Origin: CAYJXJ01 sp964374095 | GTDB taxonomy: Bacteria > Elusimicrobiota > Elusimicrobia > UBA1565 > UBA9628 | NCBI GenBank assembly: GCA_964374095.1 | Contig: CAYJXJ010000213.1 | Coordinates: 1-7,176, forward strand | DNA: 7,176 nt | Direction of reading: 5' to 3' | Part shown: piece by piece, positions 4,623 through 7,176 of the stretch | Layout of the letters: each line of letters begins with the position of its first letter | How positions within the stretch are numbered: position 1 is the first letter of the stretch | Notes under the pieces: model-generated | What the model saw: the letters and a program-made list of their open reading frames with translations, nothing else | Told to the model about the DNA's origin: nothing | Databases searched by the model: none | Position numbers and translations under genes: made by a program

Positions 4623-6295
4623 GCCGCGGCCGGGACCTCATGATCGTCGCGGCGGCGTCCTTGGCGCTGAGCCTTCCCTTCCTCGGCAAGGCCTACCATA
4701 TCGACGAGCCCTTCTTCCTGGCCGCGGCCCGCCAAATCCGGGACAGCCCCTCGCGCCCCTACGATTTCCAGTTCAACTGGTACGGCCGGGCCGTCCCGTA
4801 CCGTGAGATCAACAACACCCCTCCCGCGCTGGCCGCCATGCTCGCCGGGGCGTGGGGCATGACGGGAGGCGGCGAGGTTCCCATGCGGCTGCTCCTGCTG
4901 CCCCTGGACATCGCCGCGGCCGCGGCTCTCTACCTGTTGGCGGCGAGGTTCCTGCGCGAGCCGCTCCTGCCGACTCTGGCGGTGCTGGCCGGGCCCGGCT
5001 ACGCGATCAACATGGGCCACCTGATGGCCGAGAAGCCGGCCATGGCCTTCGGGCTCTGGGGGCTCTACGCCTGGACGCGCTGGTTGGATGACGGCGGCCG
5101 GCGTTGGTTCGGCGCCTCGGCCGCGCTCATGGCTTTGGCCATGCTGTCGAAATACAGCGCTCTCGCGCTGCTGGCCGCGGCCGTGGTCATGGGCGCCGGC
5201 CGGGGAGCCACGGTCGCGCGGCTCGCGGCCTACGCCGGCGCGAGCCTCTCGGGGGCCGCGGCGTTCGCTCTTTGGACGGGGGCGGGGAACTCCGCCGCCT
5301 GGGCGGTCACGACGCAGGGGCTGGGCTTGCCGACCGCGGCCTGGTCGCACAAGCTGCGTTCGCTCCTGGCCTTCTCCGGCGGCGGTCCCGTCGTGGCGGC
5401 GTTCTGGCCGTGGGCGGTCCCCGGCCTGCGTCGCGGCTGGGTCGCCGCCGTCGCCGTCTTGGCCGCCCTCCTCTACGGGCCGTGGTTCGATATCGGCCCC
5501 GTCCGGCCGGTCGATCGGATTTTGGGCATGATCCTCGGGGCGGGCGGGGCGCTCGGTCTAGGCCTGGCCTGGGAAGGCGGTTCTTCCCGTCCCGGGGGCC
5601 TTCTGTGGAGGCCATGGATCGTCGCCGGCTTGGCTCTGGCCGCCGCCTACTGGTCCGTCACGTCGCGCGTGGTCCTCTTGGCGACCATCCCCCTCGTGCT
5701 GGCCCTGGCGGAGCGTCTCGAGGCGGGGCCGGCGCCGCGGCGCCGGCGATGGCTGTGGGCCGGAGCGGCGCTGGCGGGGACGCTGACCGTCTCCCTGCAG
5801 GCCGTGGACATGCGCCACGCCGGCGGCCAGAAGGAGGCCGCGCTGCGGGGCGCGGCGGCGGCCCGGGCCGCGGGCCGCGGTTTTTGGTGCGCCGGCCACT
5901 GGGGCCTGCAGGAGTACGTCGATCGCCGGGGGGGCCGCATGCTCGACGTCTCGCGCGGGGGCTGGGGCGAGCCTCGCCCCGGGGACATCGTCGTGGTGCC
6001 CTGGGCCAACGCCAATGTCCTGCGGCCGGCCGGGGGCATTCGCGCGCGTGTGACCAGCGTGACGGTCGATTCGGCGATCCCGTTGCGGCTCACCAGCGTG
6101 TTCGGGGGGGAAGGCGGCTTCTATTCCAACGTGTTCGGGTTCCTGCCCTTTTCGTTGAGCCGCGAGCCCGTGGACCGGCTCGATTTCGTGGAGATCCCGC
6201 CGGACGCCGACTCATCTCCTGACGGCGTCCGGCGCGTCGGCCCTTCCGGGCCCTCCAGGGGGGAGCATGGGGCGCGCCCCGCCGCAAACCCCTGA
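4619..6295 (+). CDS. GT39/PMT-family membrane glycosyltransferase (ArnT-like fold)
   Basis: A 558-residue integral membrane protein that probably transfers a sugar from a polyprenyl-phosphate carrier to a protein, lipid or glycan on the outer face of the cytoplasmic membrane (GT-C fold). The first membrane helix (about 7-24) is followed by AYHIDEPFFLAAARQI with D29-E30, the acidic pair at the catalytic loop of PMT/ArnT enzymes. NNTPPALAAM (65-74) corresponds to the HPPL-type motif of relatives, and MLSKYSALALL (175-185) to the conserved Lys/Tyr helix. About ten further hydrophobic helices run to residue 395. The hydrophilic C-terminal part (about 400-530) is the usual external domain. The last 28 residues are Pro/Gly/Arg-rich and overlie hairpins and the next gene's start. 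The ATG overlaps the previous stop (ATGA), with AAGGGG ten bases upstream. Acceptor and sugar cannot be predicted. Confidence 0.88.
   Translation: MSRGRDLMIVAAASLALSLPFLGKAYHIDEPFFLAAARQIRDSPSRPYDFQFNWYGRAVPYREINNTPPALAAMLAGAWGMTGGGEVPMRLLLLPLDIAAAAALYLLAARFLREPLLPTLAVLAGPGYAINMGHLMAEKPAMAFGLWGLYAWTRWLDDGGRRWFGASAALMALAMLSKYSALALLAAAVVMGAGRGATVARLAAYAGASLSGAAAFALWTGAGNSAAWAVTTQGLGLPTAAWSHKLRSLLAFSGGGPVVAAFWPWAVPGLRRGWVAAVAVLAALLYGPWFDIGPVRPVDRILGMILGAGGALGLGLAWEGGSSRPGGLLWRPWIVAGLALAAAYWSVTSRVVLLATIPLVLALAERLEAGPAPRRRRWLWAGAALAGTLTVSLQAVDMRHAGGQKEAALRGAAAARAAGRGFWCAGHWGLQEYVDRRGGRMLDVSRGGWGEPRPGDIVVVPWANANVLRPAGGIRARVTSVTVDSAIPLRLTSVFGGEGGFYSNVFGFLPFSLSREPVDRLDFVEIPPDADSSPDGVRRVGPSGPSRGEHGARPAANP
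6198..6234. repeat. Inverted repeat (12-bp arms, 13-base loop) near the end of the first glycosyltransferase gene
   Basis: CGCCGGACGCCG at 6198-6209 pairs exactly with CGGCGTCCGGCG at 6223-6234. A smaller stem, GGCCC/GGGCC with a TTCC loop, follows at 6239-6252. No T-run follows. The pair lies 33 bases upstream of the next gene's start. It could be a weak terminator or a processing or attenuation element, or simply codon-constrained sequence of high GC. Confidence 0.55.
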
Positions 6296-7176
6296 GCCCG
6301 CGCCGCCGGCTCTTCCCCCGAGCCGGGGCGAGTGGCTGTGCGCGGCGGCGGCGATCGCCGTTCACATCGGGCTGGGATTGGGGATGATCCGGGCCTCCTC
6401 CCCGACCTATGACGAACCGGTCCATCTCGCCGCCGGTTATCAAGACCTGGTGGCGGGCCGCTACCGCCTCAATGCGATGGATCATCCTCCTTTCGGGGAG
6501 ATGTGGGGGGCCTTGCCCCTCGTGGCATTGCGGGTCTCCCCCATGTTCTCGGATCCCGAACTCGTTGCCGGGCGCGTCTATAATTTCGCCGATCACTTCC
6601 TCTATCGGAACCGGATCGGGGCGCAGCGCCTGCTCGACACCGCCCGGGTGTGGTGCTTGGCGTCGTGGGGGATCATCCTGGGGGCCGCGGTGATGTCCTG
6701 GGCTCGCCGCCTGGGCGGGCCCCCGGCCCTGGCGGCCGCGGGAGTTCTTTTCGCCTTCTGCCCGGTCCTGGTGTCCAACTTGGGCGTGGTGGGCACGGAC
6801 GCGGCCTCGACGACATTGTTCTTCGCCACGTTCTGGGCGCTCTCGCGGCCGCGGCGCAGCTTGGGGGTTTGGGCCTTGGCCGGAGCGGCGATGGGCCTGG
6901 CCATGGCCTCGAAATTCAACATGGCCGTCCTGCCCGCTTTAGCGGTCGTCCTGATCGTCACCGAGAGGCGCGTCCTAAGGATCAAATGGCCTTGGGCCGG
7001 AACCGCGGTGTTGGCCCTGGCCGCCCTGGCGGCCTTGGCCGCGGTTTATCGGGTGACCAGCCTGCCGGTCTACTGGGAAGGCCTCGCCGCGACCGCGCGC
7101 CGGCTGGGCGAGGGGCGGCCGTCCTTCCTTCTCGGCGCTTACCCGGGGGCGGGAGCGCTGTCTTATTTTCCGGTGG
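6267..7176 (+). CDS. Second GT39/PMT-family membrane glycosyltransferase, 3' partial
   Basis: The frame runs open from ATG 6267 to the window end (303 codons seen; relatives are usually 450-600 residues). After a Pro-rich cytoplasmic N-terminus (about 1-22) comes a membrane helix (23-41). The signature SPTYDEPVHLAAGY follows, with D49-E50 as the likely catalytic acid pair, then YRLNAMDHPPFGEMWGALPL with the HPP motif at 73-75. Both are classic for PMT_2/GT39 proteins. Several Leu/Ala-rich helices follow, including the MASKFNMAVLP helix whose SK matches the SKYSA helix of the preceding gene. The start is the first ATG in frame, with a G-rich AGGGGGGAG tract at 6257-6265 immediately upstream; it overlaps the previous gene by 29 bases. 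It is distantly related to the preceding enzyme, not a recent duplicate. The pair may act in the same glycan pathway with different donors or acceptors, which is inference. Confidence 0.87.
   Translation, partial: MGRAPPQTPEPAPPALPPSRGEWLCAAAAIAVHIGLGLGMIRASSPTYDEPVHLAAGYQDLVAGRYRLNAMDHPPFGEMWGALPLVALRVSPMFSDPELVAGRVYNFADHFLYRNRIGAQRLLDTARVWCLASWGIILGAAVMSWARRLGGPPALAAAGVLFAFCPVLVSNLGVVGTDAASTTLFFATFWALSRPRRSLGVWALAGAAMGLAMASKFNMAVLPALAVVLIVTERRVLRIKWPWAGTAVLALAALAALAAVYRVTSLPVYWEGLAATARRLGEGRPSFLLGAYPGAGALSYFPV

Noticed and set aside
4340..5350. Long antisense open frame (336 residues) opposite the membrane peptidase and first glycosyltransferase
   Set aside because: Its product is Arg/Gly/Pro/Gln-rich without any domain, and it lies opposite well-supported genes. 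Long antisense frames are expected at this GC content because stop codons are rare.
5104..6222. Same-strand open frame of 372 residues inside the first glycosyltransferase
   Set aside because: Arg/Gly-rich composition and no motifs, whereas the frame of the glycosyltransferase shows membrane helices and the DE motif. It is an out-of-frame shadow.

Overview
This is a GC-rich (estimated in the mid-60s percent), densely packed bacterial chromosomal window. All eight genes lie on the + strand and most neighbours overlap by a few bases. No rRNA, tRNA, CRISPR array, insertion sequence or phage gene is visible. The phylum cannot be fixed from the sequence. The combination of single-domain response regulators, a stand-alone Lrp ligand-binding domain and GT39-type membrane glycosyltransferases, in compact GC-rich genes with strong G/C third positions, recalls uncultured Gram-negative lineages such as Elusimicrobiota. 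That is an impression, not a result.

Left block (1-2252). A cell-wall hydrolase open at its 5' end carries an NlpC/P60-like cysteine domain followed by a zinc Amidase_2 domain. It is coupled by a 4-base GTGA overlap to an NAD(P)-binding Rossmann oxidoreductase of the atypical SDR/HTATIP2 type. The last 90 or so bases of the oxidoreductase frame look like read-through of a former intergenic region. They contain a perfect 30-bp palindrome and a good sigma70-type promoter.

Middle block (2249-3447). A 76-residue Lrp/AsnC ligand-binding-domain protein without a DNA-binding domain comes first. Two tandem, clearly paralogous receiver-only response regulators follow. Each keeps the phosphorylation site but has no output domain, and no histidine kinase is present in the window. 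A candidate promoter precedes the first regulator and would fit a leaderless GTG start.

Right block (3447-7176). Four genes form one tightly coupled run with the regulators (overlaps or spacing of -1, 0, -4 and -29 bases): a small membrane-anchored helical protein of unknown function, a polytopic membrane protein with an HELTH zinc-peptidase motif (M50-like), and two different GT39/PMT-type polyprenyl-phosphate-sugar glycosyltransferases, the second cut by the window end. The arrangement suggests a co-transcribed unit linking phosphotransfer signalling to membrane or envelope glycosylation. That functional link is inference from gene order only.
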